This document shows, in pieces, positions 10,404 through 23,815 of a stretch of DNA of 64,000 nt. Every line of letters starts with the position of its first letter. Positions within the stretch are counted from its first letter, which is position 1. The DNA comes from Marsupella aquatica (Eukaryota; Marchantiophyta). Position numbers and translations under genes: made by a program. The stretch spans positions 7,812,001 through 7,876,000 of the forward strand of contig OZ316895.1 in assembly GCA_973895155.1 (NCBI GenBank), in the 5' to 3' direction. The notes beneath the pieces were generated by a model, which saw only the letters and a program-made list of their open reading frames with translations, was not told the DNA's origin and made no database searches.

Positions 10404-10930
10404 AGATGACTACAGTAGCGGGTCCTAAAGTTACACTTTTCATGGTCTAGTCCCCTGTCCATTGTCATTTTTGTGCATTCAAAATTAGGAAATATTAGAT
10501 GACTACAGTAGCGGGTCTTAAAGTTACACTTTTCATGGCCTAGTCCAGGGTCCATTGTCTTTGTCTGCATTCAAAATTAGGAATATTAGATGACTACAGT
10601 AGCAGGTCTCAAAGTTACAGTTCTCGTGGTGGATAATGATTGCTTATCTTCTTGCTTATCCTGGCATTCCAGATTAGTAAATGTTAGATAACTATAGTAG
10701 CGGGTATAGTAGTGGGTCTCAAAGTTTTCACTTTGCACAGTCCATTGCCTTCTTGTGTAATCAAAATCAGTTAATATTAGATATGGTAGTGGGTCTGAGA
10801 GTTACACTTTCTACGGTCCATACACCATGGCTTATGGATATCTACGCAAAAATCCTTGATTATCTTTTGGTCACAATGGTATTTGTTGGCGATAACTACA
10901 GACTATACATTTGGTACCAATGAAAGTGTC
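10404..10930. repeat. Tandem array of about 92-bp units derived from the 365-bp repeat core
   Basis: Units start at 10404, 10497, 10588, 10686 and 10779 with AGATGACTACAGTAGCGGGT followed by CTCAAAGTTACACTTTTCA-like sequence and a TGCATTCAAAATTAG stretch. They are the core motif of the 365-bp array expanded on its own, in the orientation of units 3 and 4. The last unit runs into the normal unit end (GGTCCATACACCATGGCTTA, then ACAGACTATAC), so the array finishes like a full 365-bp unit. Confidence 0.85.
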
Positions 10931-13900
10931 CTTGACTGGCTTTTAAAAAGTAAATTATGTGACCATCCAATTATGAGCTATTTTGGAAGTTTGAGCCCAG
11001 ATGGAAAAATAAGTTGTTGGTGAAGTCCCCATGGACAAGTCAAACCTGGATGGGCGGGATTGAAACACAAAAATATTGTTGGATACTGTTTCTAACATTT
11101 TTGTCCAAAAAGTACACTGTTAGAGGCCATGTTTGTCACTTTTGTCCAAAAAGCACCTTTCCCCGGCTAGAGCACCATTTCTGTCCAAAAGGTAACCTCT
11201 CAGTGGTAAGATCACTAATGATTGCAAGTTTGGGTTCATTCTCTCATCTATTTTTTCCTGCCATATGGTTACTCGTTTTTTTTTAGTTCCATAAAAAAAG
11301 ATAAAACTTAATTAAGGTGCATTTAGGATTTTGAGGATCTTATGTGGCCCTTATGTGAAATGGAACCTAAATAGATTGAAAGCTTCACATTTACTTATGG
11401 TGCTTCAAGTACCTTCCTTCACACTAAAAAATCAAAGGATTCGACAGTTTTAACAATTTTCACAATGCAAATTATGATCTAACTAATTTGATGTAAAACA
11501 TTGATTTGTCAGTGCATGCAATGATGTCAGAAAAGGAATTCTAGATATATTGTGTATGGCATGGAAAATTATAATTAAGTATCATGTGCACTCTCACATT
11601 GGCACAAGAAATTACAAAATTATCAAAAATCAGTCACTGAGACCAAAAATTATGGTAAATGGAGGGCTCAAAGATTCTACAATCTATATCTTGATAATGT
11701 TCTAAATATTTTGTGTAATACTGATTTATATGTTTACATGTAAAAACAATTTGAGATAAAATAATGGCATCTAGTTACATAGTTACATTCAGCTATAATG
11801 CTCGGCAGGAACCTCATCGTCCGTAGGTAGTGGAGTGTGCAGGAGCCAATTTTTTTGGATCAGGAAAGTAATAAAACTAACAGGGTAGATTCTGACTGTA
11901 CCCTTGTGTGAATCTCCAGGGAAAGATTTGTCCGGTGTCGGCATTTGCCAATCAATAATAAATATTGTTCGTGGGCCCAAGTAGCCCTGCCGGATCCTGC
12001 AGCAGAGGAGCGTCCTTCGTAGCAGGTATCGCAGTGTTGGGCGGCCTTGCTATTGTACTGTACAGTAGTTGATTAGGGAGTCCTATCATAGTCATCATAC
12101 CATAGTGCATCCGAAAAACGTGCATCAGAAAAATGCCTTTAAAATAAGATAGTTATATTTTATTGTGCACGCTTTCAGATTTAGAGGGACATAGTGAAAA
12201 TGGAGCTTGGATAGATAGCTACTATAGGTCTGTCAAAATGCTCCCTTGGAATGTTGCAACTCAGATGGACGGCATTTTACTCACAATGTCACACACAATG
12301 TCACAGGGCATATTCTGAATGAGTCCATCCCAATTGCCTGATTTCTGTCTTTGGCGCATGGGAGCATAATTTTTGAGATATAGTTGATGGACTCCATGAG
12401 TGACACCCCATGACTAACCCAAAACGGTTGATGGACCTTAAATCAACATAACCAAACTCTTGTGGAGCCTCAGGGGGTCCATGAAGTATCACTCAAGTTA
12501 GGAGTCAATCAAGTAGATATTCCCCAGATTAGCGTAGGAAGCACAACTCAAATTTTCTCACAAAAGCCAAAGATATATAGTGAAAAGTTTTGGGTATGTT
12601 TTCTGCCTAGAAGAAATCGAGAGATACGCGGAACAATCCTAGACTACTCTAGGTGCGCATTTTACCTATCTACTGAATTGCCAATGTAAGATATGTTACC
12701 CCACTTGGGCATATATTTAAGTGCTAAAAAACAGAAACGCCAACCTGGTAGACAGGGTCCCAAAGGCAAGGCAACCCAATAAAGGGGAGGGAAAAGGGGC
12801 TGCAAGAACAAAAAAGGTTGCAAACAGGTCAAACTTCCCCCATACCAAAACACGAGAAACCAAAGAACTGACTAACACTAGCCCAAGAGAGCCTAAACGA
12901 CAAACATCCTACTGGGCGGCAAACTCAAATGCAATTAGTAAAGCTCCGGAGAAAACCACATAGAAGGGTCCCGGAGTGGAATCTGTCTTGAGGCCCTAAA
13001 ACCAACAGCCTCACCCCTACGGAGGACAGTGAAAGCCTGAGCTCGCTGAAGGGCCATAGACACCCTCAGGCAGAAGAAGGCAGTGAGGACAGAGACTAGT
13101 GGCAGGGAAAGGCCTCTTTGCCCGGGTCTTTGCCACTTGCCCACGCTTCACATTCCCTCCGCCCACACTCCACTTTTGCCTTCCCTCCAGAAACCTTGGA
13201 CACAGGTATCAAGTGGGATGACTGAGTGGTCTCACCATTTGCTCCTGTACTGTTTAGCACACTAATGTAGCAATGGGGTGTCGAACATGCTCCTGGTCTA
13301 CAACTAGTTTTGGGTGACTAGTTTGGAAACTTTTTGAGGATGGCCCTTGACCTGCTCCAGTAGAAGTGTTGGGAGGATTCAGAATCCCAGAAAGTTGTCA
13401 GAGGCTGATGAAACGTATTTAGCTTGAGAATGTGTTGAAGGATATGGGTTGGACATAATTGGACTCAAACCAATGAGAAGGGCAATGTTAGGGGTTGCCC
13501 ATTTGTTTGCCCAGAAAGGCAGTGAGCAACAAGACTTCCCTTCCATCCCCAATTGGAGAGGCTCCCAAGCGGTAAATTAGGGGACTCAAACATTGGGATG
13601 CTTAAGTTTTGTGTGAATTGTTAGTAGACAGTCAGAATGACGATGGCAACAAGTGAGGGGAGGTTTTCCTTTTGCAACTGGGGGCAAATTCATGGGGCCA
13701 AGTTGAATCCTTGCACACCTCACTCCCACCTTGCCTTTTCTTTCAGGTGATGTTGACTTCCCTGTTCACTTTGGAGGTGGGAGTTAATTAACATTTGGGG
13801 TTGGGTGATTGTCTCCCGGCCCCCAGCCCACCCTAGTTGTTGTGTGGGCTGCACCAGCTAAGTCTCTTTGTACCCCTGGCCTCCATCGCAGGGAGGTGGA

Positions 13901-14980
13901 GGCCCTTGCCCCCTCCCTAACACAATTTTGCACAAGAGGGTGAGGAGGAGAAAGGGGAAAATAATGAAAAGAAATGAATAAAACAAGTGCCGTCTTGGGA
14001 CTTTACTTGGACCCCGCAATGGTCTGACTGCTATTGTCCATCTTACACTCCCCTGCCCACGCCCTTACAACCAAGGATCACTTTTGTAACAACAACATAG
14101 ACCAAAATGACAATGAACATTTTTTTAACAACAACTATCCAGCCTAAATGAGTACCATTGGCAAGTATGATTGCACAAATGAGACTACTAAAACAACAAC
14201 ACTTCTTTGTATCACCCAAACATCTATGTGCAACACACGCACCTTATCACAGGAACAACAACACCATTGCAATGACTATCTTGAGGCAATGTCTAATATG
14301 TGGAAACAATGACAATCATGTAACGGACAGGCACTAGGCTGGTAGTGTACTATGATCCGAGAGAAATAGGCATGCTCCCATGTACAGTAGTAAGTTGATT
14401 AGCACCTAGTGCAACAAGTCCAACAAATGACATGGGCAGCGTCGTAGCAGCTTCGCCATCTTGGCCATCTTGGCCATCGGGTACATTAGACGAGATATAT
14501 GAGACATACGGCAGCCCACGTACTATTCTTTGACTTCCCTGCTATTGGCGCATTGCTTCTGTTTCCATTCTGTGAAGACAAAGCCTATATTTCGCTTTCT
14601 CTCCAATTGCTTGCGTTTTCAGGTACACTCGTTCGTTACTGAATTGAGTCTCGCCGGTGCCCCGGAATCCCAGATGGTTCCTCGAAGATTGCCCGGGGGC
14701 ATCGTACTACTAGTACTGTAGTGGTGTACCTACACTAGTCTTGGAGAACTTTCTTTGGCGGGGTTTTTCAGCCTTGGAAGATTTTTGTCGCCATTACATT
14801 TTGGGGTGAGTGGTGAGATTGTTGTCACTGATTGGTTCTATCTGTACTGCTTCCGTAGCATCGTGAGTGAAAATGTGTTCCTTTTTGTGCTTCCATTAAA
14901 GTAAACAGGTGGACCTGCAGGACTCTTGAGGAGGACTTGTGGAGAACTTCAGTAGCCACTGACAGGGGCGGGTACGAATG
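10931..14980. other. Intergenic, no recognised gene
   Basis: TTTTGTCCAAAAAG-like strings recur three times between about 11098 and 11200. A GC-richer stretch near 12720-13260 and a block near 13730-13990 (GGGAGGTGGAGGCCCTTGCC, then an AATAAA-like end) could be remnants of dispersed elements, but I recognise no family. ACAACAAC-type low-complexity sequence occurs at 14080-14270, and CATCTTGGC is tandemly repeated near 14457-14478. No frame has a protein motif I can name. Confidence 0.45.
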
Positions 14981-14983
14981 AAC

Positions 14984-14990
14984 TATAAAA
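14984..14990 (+). promoter_or_regulatory. Candidate TATA box of the cyclopropane synthase gene
   Basis: CTATAAAAAC lies about 530 bp before the ATG at 15517. That would give a leader of roughly 500 bases. A GT at 15300 and TCTCTCGCAG ending at 15349 could bound a short leader intron (about 50 bp, near the lower limit for plants). This is inference. Confidence 0.35.
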
Positions 14991-15516
14991 ACAGACCACA
15001 GCCCTCGGAATAAGGGCATCATTGGACGAAACTGTCGGTGTGGAGCAGCTTTCAGGAGGCGCATTTAATGACAGGAGTCGTATAGATTCCTTCTCCAGGG
15101 CAGAGAAGAGAGCTCATGATTCATGATTGCAACATTGAGAATTTATGTTAAAAGAGGCAGAGGAAGAAGTGTTAGCTTGGAACATTGCAGTGAATTGTAG
15201 CAGATTCTTTTGATGAATCGGCTGGAGGTGCAGGAGTTCGTAGGAGAGGAAAGATTGTGGTGAGGATTTTCAGAAGCAATGCCGCTTCGCCACTGAGTGG
15301 TAATTTCTAATTTGAGCTCAGTTGTCTTATGTTCTTCCTTCTCTCGCAGTGGTGAGGGGCAGTTCGATCGGAGGAATGTTGCTCCGCATGATTCTGTGGT
15401 AGAGAAGATAGCTGCGGTTTCTGGATGCGTCTACCTTTCTAAAAGACGGTGGCATTTCCGTGAGTTGAGCCCTCGAGACTTCTGTGTGCATTCATTGTTC
15501 GACCGGAGCTGGAAAG

Positions 15517-18500
15517 ATGAGAGTTGCCGTGGTCGGATCCGGGGTCGCTGGTCTCACTGCTGCGCGGACACTTGCCAAAGCCGGTGTCCAAGTGGTTCTT
15601 TACGAGAGGGACAGCCACATTGGCGGTCATACCCACACTCTGCACATCGATGGCGTCGGTCTTGACATTGGATTCATGGTGTTCAACCAGGTGAGTGAGG
15701 GAGTGCTCAGCGCCGTTATCATTGCGCTCCAAGTGGTGGGTTTTGCAACTGTCAAAGCAAGAGCTGATCTGGAGTGAAATGTAGGAAGACCACTGTGTCC
15801 TTTTGAGAGCATCCCTTCAGTTCCGCACCGAAGAACTTATCTCACTTTAAAGGTCTTCTTTTACGGTGGTGCGCCATGTCGTTACCGTAACATTCTGTGA
15901 CAAGACAAGCTCACTACATCTTACAAGCGAAATTTCATAGCAAGTTTCAGGATCCAGTCACGTAGTGGCTGTCGCTGTTTAGTCGCCATGACGGTCGCAC
16001 ATTTGTTGCCTCAATTGTTTAGTCGAGGCAGTCCACCATGTAAGGGTGTCGCGAGCATCGATGTACGCCGTTTGTCGGTATTCGCTAGTTCTGTGTGGGT
16101 CATCGAACCCACTCTCCAGCAATGCCGATAGGTTAACTGAAGATACTGCTAGGGCTATCCTTCAACTGTATTTCGCTGCTCGTTGACATGTTCGCGGATT
16201 CTGAACATGCAGCCGTCCATTTGTATGGAAGAGACTTGTTGAGAAGGGTTAAGGTTAAGTGTACTTGGCATAGTCGGAACTCAAGAGAACCTTCTGCGGC
16301 TCTGCCCCTGGGCCCGAAAGCAGACAGCGCCGCCGAAGGGCGATGTAAAGTTGCGGACACGCGGCTACAGGCAAAAGCAAGAGAAAGTTTTGCATGAGCC
16401 CAGCTCACCAAAACCTTAGATTCAGCTGTCCGGTCATATAATTAAGTAATTGCGGGTTATCCTCATTCCGTTGTAGGTACTACTGTACCGTCGCTGATGA
16501 GAATTCTTCGTCTCGAACTCTTGGGAGTTATATGTGAAAGTACGTGTAGGGTGCTCTACCACCATGCAAAGATCTGATGATGATGATGGTGGTCATGATT
16601 TGTCAACGGCTTCTTCGGTAGCCTCAATTAAAAGAGTCAGCTATTCTCTAGATAGAATTGCGTGAGATTCCTCCACAATTTCCTCCTTCAGGTTACTGTA
16701 GCTAAGTGGTCTACTAACTAGTCTACCTCTAAGAATTTGCAGGTGACTTATCCACACATGGTGACATTTTTCGAAGAGCTCGGGGTAGAGATAGAGGCCT
16801 CGGATATGTCATTTGCAGTGAGTCTGGCCGAAGGAAGGGGATGTGAATGGGCCAGCACCAGCTTGGGCGGACTTTTCGCACAGAAGAGAAATGCAGCGAA
16901 TCCATTCTTCTGGAACATGCTCCGTGAAATGGTGAAGTTTGAGAAAGATGCTCTTAGGTAATCTAGAGCGATACAAACTGTCGTTTAAATTGAAGTTTAT
17001 GTCTATCTGCTCAACTTGCTTCGTATATAGTGAGCATTACAACTCGTTCGTGCAATTCAAAAAATCGTTTATGCTTGTGCATCAGAATTGGTGTTCTAGT
17101 TGAATGGGTTTGGCCCGCTACGAAGTATGAGATTGCAGTTGGGGATGTGAATTGACGATCGTTCTCCGTTGCAGCTTTCTGAAGCAGATGGAAAGCGACG
17201 ACGCCAGCATTGACAGAAATTTAACACTTGGCGAGTTTCTCCAATCACATGGATACTCTCAAAAATTCAGAGAATGCTATCTGGTATTATGTGATTACAT
17301 ATTTCGCTTGTTTGCTTGATGGCATGACACGAATGTTTCGCTGCGTTTTTCAATTCTCGTAGATGGCCTCCATTACTTGACCTTCGTCTTTGCAGTGGCT
17401 GCCGATATATACATACATACATATCTTTGTTTTTCTGGAATGAGGCAGATGCTGCAAGTATTTCGTACTGAAGAGATAAATTCCTTGTCTCTCTTCTTGA
17501 CAGATCCCAGTTTGCGGATCAATTTGGTCGTGCAATTCTGAACAAGTGTTGGGCTTCTCCGCCGTTTCCATTCTGACGTTTTGCCGCAATCATCATTTAC
17601 TGCAGGTACGCGCTGATGTTACTCGTTGTCTTCAATTTCCTTAGCTACATTCAGATTAATTTGAGTTATTCTGATCCACCTCTACTATGTTTCTCCGTAT
17701 ATTTTGCAGTCCACTTACTCTGTTTCTATGAACTCTGAACGTTTTTGTACAGTACTAATAGTACGGCTCAATTGGGTCTTGTGGGGTTAAAATCCACTTT
17801 CATTCCATTTGTCTGGATTGAATTGACCACTTTTCCGCCTAACATGAAATCGATCTTTCAATTTATGGCTTAGAGTCGTCTTCTTTAACTCTGTAACTAG
17901 CATGGAGAATTGATTGATATTTCTCCTGTGGCAGTTATTTGGACGTCCACAGTGGTTAACCGTAAAGGGTCGCTCCGAGATATATGTCAACAAGGTTACT
18001 TTTTAACTAAATGACCACCAGCTGTTGAAATATGGTTTGCTCGCCCAAACTCGAGCAGTATGTTGGAAGATTGATTACGATCTCGCAGTTAACTCCAACG
18101 GCATGATTAGGATTAGAGGAAAGTATAGGATGTCGCGTTCTGTAAGGCAAGGTGTGGAAATGTCTGAGAATTATTATTTTTGAGCTGGATTGCAGGTCTT
18201 AGAGGAGCTCAAATTAGCGGGGGCAGAGATTAGGATTAACACTGCTGTCACTCGAATCAAAAGCCTGGAGGATGGTATTTGTCTGCTCAGAACTTGTCAC
18301 TGAAAATGGAATGTGTATATGTTGGTGTTGTGATTACTCTATGGCACCATTGCTACTTTGGATTCATTGTCTTTCAAAGGTCACCTCTCCTTGTCTGAAT
18401 GTTGTGGCTGCAATTGTCAAGTAAAGGGTAGACAATTCCGAAAATCGACAGGTCAGACCAACCATGCTCAATGTGCAGGCCGAGTACAACTGGAGGATGC

Positions 18501-21500
18501 AAAGGGAATACTTGATATATATGATAAGTGCGTTGTGGCCGCCCATGCGCCGGATGCTTTGGAAATGCGGGGAGAAGATGCAACACACAGCGAGAAATCT
18601 GTCCTAGGGGCCTTTCAATATAGCTACAGGTGGGTGCCTCTTCTTCGGCTTTTGTACTGGATTTAGACAAAATTGATCTTTTAGTAATTGAATGTCTACG
18701 AGAGAACTCTGTTTCCGCTTCCATATAATTGGAGATGACCCTTCCCGTTGACAGTGACATTTACGTGCACCGGGACTCGTCACTCATGCCCAAGAACACA
18801 GCAGCATGGAGTGCGTGGAACTTCCTTGGAGACGTAGGTGGTCGAGTTTGTCTGACTTATTGGATAAATCTATTGCAGGTATGTGATACACTCTCCATGT
18901 GGACGATCAATGTCAAGGATACGGTTCTGCAGTTTGATATTGTTTTACTTAGTTCTGAACTACAGAGTTTTTGGGTTAACGGGTTATATTCCAATTTTGT
19001 CTCTGGATTTGGATTGGTGTGCAGAATTTGGGTGACACAGGACGGCCCTTCTTGGTCACTTTGAATCCTCCAAGGAAACCGGAACACACGGAGAGCTTCT
19101 GGCGAACAAGTCACCCTGTTCCAAGCCCTGAAGCAGCGAATGCTTCCAAACGACTTGGCTCTATCCAAGGTCATAAGGGAGTGTGGTATTGTGGAGCATA
19201 TCAAGGTAGCGTTCTCGCTTGTGGTTTGCATGGTTCCCACTTTGTAGTAAAATTAAGGTGAATGTAGCAGCTAGAAGCCTTTCCAGCATGGTGCCTAGTT
19301 AGTTGGTAATACTACGAAGACAGGGTGGAACAAGTAAAGGCCTTGCCAAGGTTTGTTGTGCAGTCAATTATCCGTCTAGTTCACAATCGTATGGATTAAT
19401 ACTCTTGTTTCGCCGGGCATTTCTTTCATTCTATGCAGGCTATGGGTTTCATGAAGATGGTCTCAAGGTAACTCCTCTAATTCTTAACCTTAGTTTACGA
19501 GACCAGTGGTTTTGACACCAATTTCACACTTTGTTCGAGAGCCTGACTGGATGTTTGTTGGCTCCACAGTCCGGCCTAAAAGCTGCAAAGGACGTTTTGG
19601 ATGTGAAGTTTGAACCTCTTTCACTTGTGAAGCACATGGTCCCTTCCTGGTCAGAGTTCGCTGCTAAACAAGCTGTTATCGCTGTTTTGAACAAATTTGT
19701 TCGCACTGGCACTCTCCGGTAAGACTTCCACACAGAGTGCTGATACTCTTTTTGTCGCTGAAGGCTTCAGATTCGTGCTTTTCGGCTCCCTCTCCTCAAA
19801 AGCAGTACCAAGTGATCCTGTGTATTTATGAATGAAGTTGACATCTTCAACAGCCTAACGAGGGCTCATTAATTTATTTTCTGATTGGACCTATTGTTTC
19901 CAATTCAGCTCTCCATTGGACTTCGTTGTGATATTCTTCAGTCGTTTTACATTTAATTATTAGATGGCAGTAATTTATTCATATTAGTTCTACGTCAATT
20001 GTACTGAAGTCTCTGTTGTGCAAAGCGCAGGTTGCTGGAAACTGGTGGGTCAGTTTATGAGTTTACCGGGGATGAAAAAGGCTGCAGCTTGACGTGTACA
20101 GTTCGAATACATAGTCCAGCGTTCTACTGGAAGGTCTGTTGAATGCAGAATTTGTGTTGTGCAGTACAGTTTCCTGAGGGGTATCAGAGAATTGGACCGA
20201 CCGTATATTGACACCTAAAAGTGTGACTCTTGCAACAGATTGCTACAAGAGCAGATCTTGGTCTCGCAGACGCATACATCGATGGTGACTTTTTATTCGT
20301 GGGCGACTCCAAGAAGAACAACTTGCTTTACTTCATGCAGGTAGATCATTTGCAATTTTTTTGAGAGATTAACAAGAGGCAGAGTTGACGATGAACTTGC
20401 GTGCTATTTTTTTCTCGTTTATTTGTGTCACTGAGATTTCTGTGGCGGAATCGATGGCAGCTCATAATTGCGAACAGGGACGTTGGCAAAAATCAGGAAA
20501 CAATCAAACAGAGCAGGTTTGTTACATTCCCGATTGGTCTATTTTTGTAGTTTTGCCACAGAGTTTCCCTTCCATGCTTTTTGGACTTCCCTCTGGGTAC
20601 ATTTCCCTGATTCGGGTGTCCACAGGGGTTGGTGGAGTCCACTGTTTGTGACATCTGCTGTTGGATCTGCGATGTCGTACTTCCGGCATGCATTTCGCGA
20701 CAATTCCCTCACCAATGCTCGTCGAAATATCTCACAACATTATGATTTGGTGGGTTTCCCTCGCCATCTCTTCCAATGATTTCGTCTCAATCCTTTATCA
20801 CCCTTGTCTCTGGCCTGCTTTTAGCAGTCCAAGTCTTCTACTTTTGCGTTCTTGTAAAGCTGCGGGTACATTTGAAGCCATACACAATGTTCTCTGCTTC
20901 TTTTCGTTCCATAGCTGGGCACTAACTTTCCGTGCCGATTGGTCTGTACAGAGTAACGACCTATTTTCATTGTTTCTGGACGAGACGATGACGTACTCGT
21001 GTGCCATCTTCAAGGTACTTGACGACGCATTCTTAAGAGAATGTCCTGATATTCCAACCTCTCTAGTTAAATTGGTGCTGTTGGGCTTTCTTCGAGGCGA
21101 AACGTCGAATCTGTACAGTGTGAATTTCGAGAAACTGTCTAGAAGTTCACTCGCCATGAACAATCTCAATGTTCTTGGTTTTGCCTAGTCCCGACGCTTA
21201 CATACCCATTATATGCTACAAGTTGACCGGGCGATATTCGTTTTGGTAAAAGATTTCTGGACCTCTGGAACTATTCTCCAGTTTTTAGCTTCTGACCGTC
21301 TGTGCTGAATGCAGGGACCCGATGACTCGCTAAAAGATGCGCAATTGCGGAAATTGCACCTAATGATTGACAAGGTAAATCAAAATTTCGAATCTGAAAG
21401 ACAGATAGATTCCCTGGAGTTATTTCCCTCGAACATATTTATCATCAAAATTGAATGCAATGTCCATTGGCATCAATACACCCGACGGTCGAGTGTTTGT

Positions 21501-23484
21501 AGTCTAGTTTCGAAGAAGTTGGTCCTGTTGGCGATTCTGTCACTGATTTTCTGTCATTCCGTCATGTTTGGTTGATGGGGCAGGCAAGGATTGAGTCCAC
21601 TCATGAGGTGTTGGAGATAGGATTCGGATGGGGCAGCATGGCTATAGAAATAGTTCGGCGTACAGGTTGTCGGTGTACAGGAATCACACTATCGGAAGAG
21701 CAGCTAAAGTTCGCTCAAAAGCGAGTCAAAGAAGCCGGACTTGAGGTTTTAATTTCTTTCGTGATCTCCTTCTGCCATTTTTACATGTCCAGTCATCAGA
21801 CTATCAGATTGAGACAAGCATACTCACGTGACGTGCACTGCAATTCAATGGTTTGCGCTTGTGTCTAATTTCACACAACTGTGGCTCTACATATCTGAGT
21901 CATTGTGTTTGTTTTGCAGAACTCTATTACATTCTTGTTATGTGATTATCGACTCTTACCTGATAATCATAAGTATAATAGGATAATATCCTGGTGAGCA
22001 CTACAGACGACTGACCTTTGTTCAAGCAATTAAGCCTACAATAGAATCATTGCATTATCTTGGGACCCTGTTTATCAGTACTTATTCACGACTTAAAATC
22101 ACATCTTTAGAGCTAATTTGCTTGGCTGGAGGGTGGAATCCTATGCATTGATCCACGATCTTTATGCTGTTGCAGTGAAATGTTGGAGGCTGTTGGACAC
22201 GAGTATTATCAGGAATTTTTCAGCACATGTGATCGCCTTCTTGCACATGATGGACTAGTTGTGTTGCAGGCAAGTCTTCCCACCTTAATATGTTTTGTTG
22301 ATCTGAGTTATTCTCTCCAAGGAGGGACAGTTTCTCAGTTTTTCGTTTACCGCGCAGACAATTTCAATACCTGAAGAGAGGTATGACGAGTATCGAAGGA
22401 GCTCCGATTTTATTAAGGAGTACATCTTCCCTGGAGGCAATTTACCATGTCTCGCTGTTTTAACAGCAGCGATGAAAGCTGGATCAACATTCTGGTATTG
22501 GACTTTGTCTTTGAATTTCGGAAGTATTGTTGCATGGTAGTTAAACTGGCAGAACTGGCACAGATTTTATTTGTTCATATAACCTGTGAGACTATTACTG
22601 CTGAGTGTTTGGATTCAAGGTTTCGAAGAAGCAATTTTCTCACATGGATACTGGTATTGGTATTGCCGCACAGTGTGGAGCACTTGGAGAATATTGGAAT
22701 ACACTACTATCAAACATTGATCCTCTGGCGAGAAAATTTTCTTGCCCAAAGCAGGTGTGAAATTACCCTTTTATTTAGCTGAAAATAAGTTTATCCCTGC
22801 AAACTAAGAGAGATACCTAGAAGACACATCAGACTTGTGGTTAACTCCTATTTGTAAATGATAGAGTTGATTGCTCTTTGCTCAAAATATTAATCCACAA
22901 ACATTTAGTACAAAGTTTCGAAGTATCAAGATAAACAATCTATCTTTTTTGAACTCTAAACAAACTATCTTTTTTGAACAGTGAAATTAGACGTCTAGGG
23001 TTCAGCGAGAAATTCCTTCGAACGTGGGATTACTACTTCATGTACTGTGCTGCGGGTTTTCTCACTTGTACAATAGGGAATTTCCAGGTACCTCTGCTCG
23101 TAATTTTTGCATTTGTGCAGCTCTCTTCTGCTCGTTAGTTTTGTCACCCTTTGTCACCCTTCGCTAACTTTCTACTGGGTCGTATCAATGAAGTTTATAA
23201 TTTTGAAAATACAATATCACATTTTTTGAAGATGGAATATCGTTGTTTTTCTAGATTAGATGTTCCTCGAGAATCATAATAATCAACCTGTTGAAATCCA
23301 GTGAGCTTTGCATCATGCTTCACAAATAGTCGAATAGAAGAAATTTTACAGCTAGCTACTGAAAGCTGCCTCGTTCTTTGGGTTTGTGCAGTTGGTGCTT
23401 TCACGGCCTGGAAATGTTTCTGCTCTTGGGCATCCGTATGTCAGCTTTCCCATGGGGTTAAAGTCTCACCAGGAAGTCAAATGA
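15517..23484 (+). CDS. Cyclopropane-fatty-acid-phospholipid synthase with N-terminal FAD-dependent oxidoreductase domain (24 exons)
   Basis: I reconstructed 24 exons that join in frame into 875 residues: 15517-15690, 16743-16957, 17175-17283, 17504-17605, 17935-17994, 18196-18274, 18479-18629, 18755-18878, 19025-19205, 19439-19467, 19570-19718, 20031-20133, 20239-20340, 20461-20516, 20626-20749, 20952-21014, 21315-21374, 21584-21745, 21920-21993, 22176-22269, 22358-22494, 22674-22754, 22982-23087, 23392-23484 (TGA). The N-terminal half is an FAD/NAD(P)-binding amine-oxidase-like domain: VAVVGSGVAGLTAARTLAKA at residues 3-22, ER then GGHTHT after it, and AAHAPDAL at 267-274. The C-terminal third is a SAM-dependent cyclopropane synthase: YSC at 601-603, motif I VLEIGFGWGS at 636-645, EMLEAVGHEY at 707-716, and YCAAGF at 831-836. 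Plant enzymes of this fusion type (for example from Sterculia and cotton) add a methylene from S-adenosylmethionine across the double bond of phospholipid-bound oleate. The role of the FAD half is not settled. All introns are GT-AG except intron 20 (GC-AG). The start is chosen because the dinucleotide-binding fold begins at once. No transit peptide is seen. Confidence 0.95.
22270..22357 (+). other. GC-AG intron (intron 20 of the cyclopropane synthase gene)
   Basis: The exon ends GTGTTGCAG and the intron begins GCAAGT; the acceptor is CGCGCAG. The join keeps phase 0 and yields GLVVLQ followed by TISIPEERYDEY, as the family requires. No GT donor nearby keeps the frame. It is the shortest intron of the gene (88 bp). 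Confidence 0.85.
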
Positions 23485-23815
23485 CTGGAACATATTTGTT
23501 CATTGTTATCATCATTCTTTCACCATTATTGTATGTAATTTTCGTTCAATACAAATATGTGCAGCCATTTTGTGTAACAGGTAACAGGTACACCATGCCT
23601 CTTTGTCCGTTAAAAGTCCCAATGTTAACGTCCAATCCTGACGTAATCCATGTCATTAAATCGTGCTATCCTTCAAGATAGAAGTCTCCGTAGTACGAGT
23701 ACAACTTTTTCTCGTGGCAAACAAAATGAAAATAGCTGTTCTCTTCCTATAGAAGAGATCGGTTTTCGAAGGAATAACACCAAAGCCAGGGGAGATGGAT
23801 TTGCCTTTCAGGGCA
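23485..23815 (+). other. Downstream region of the synthase gene
   Basis: Probable 3' untranslated sequence followed by non-coding DNA. It is AT-rich with no clear canonical AATAAA signal near the stop. No gene is seen. Confidence 0.35.

Noticed and set aside
20661-21188. 175-codon plus-strand frame inside the synthase gene
   Set aside because: It reads across exon 15, introns and exon 16; only the exon parts are coding, in the phases given for the synthase.
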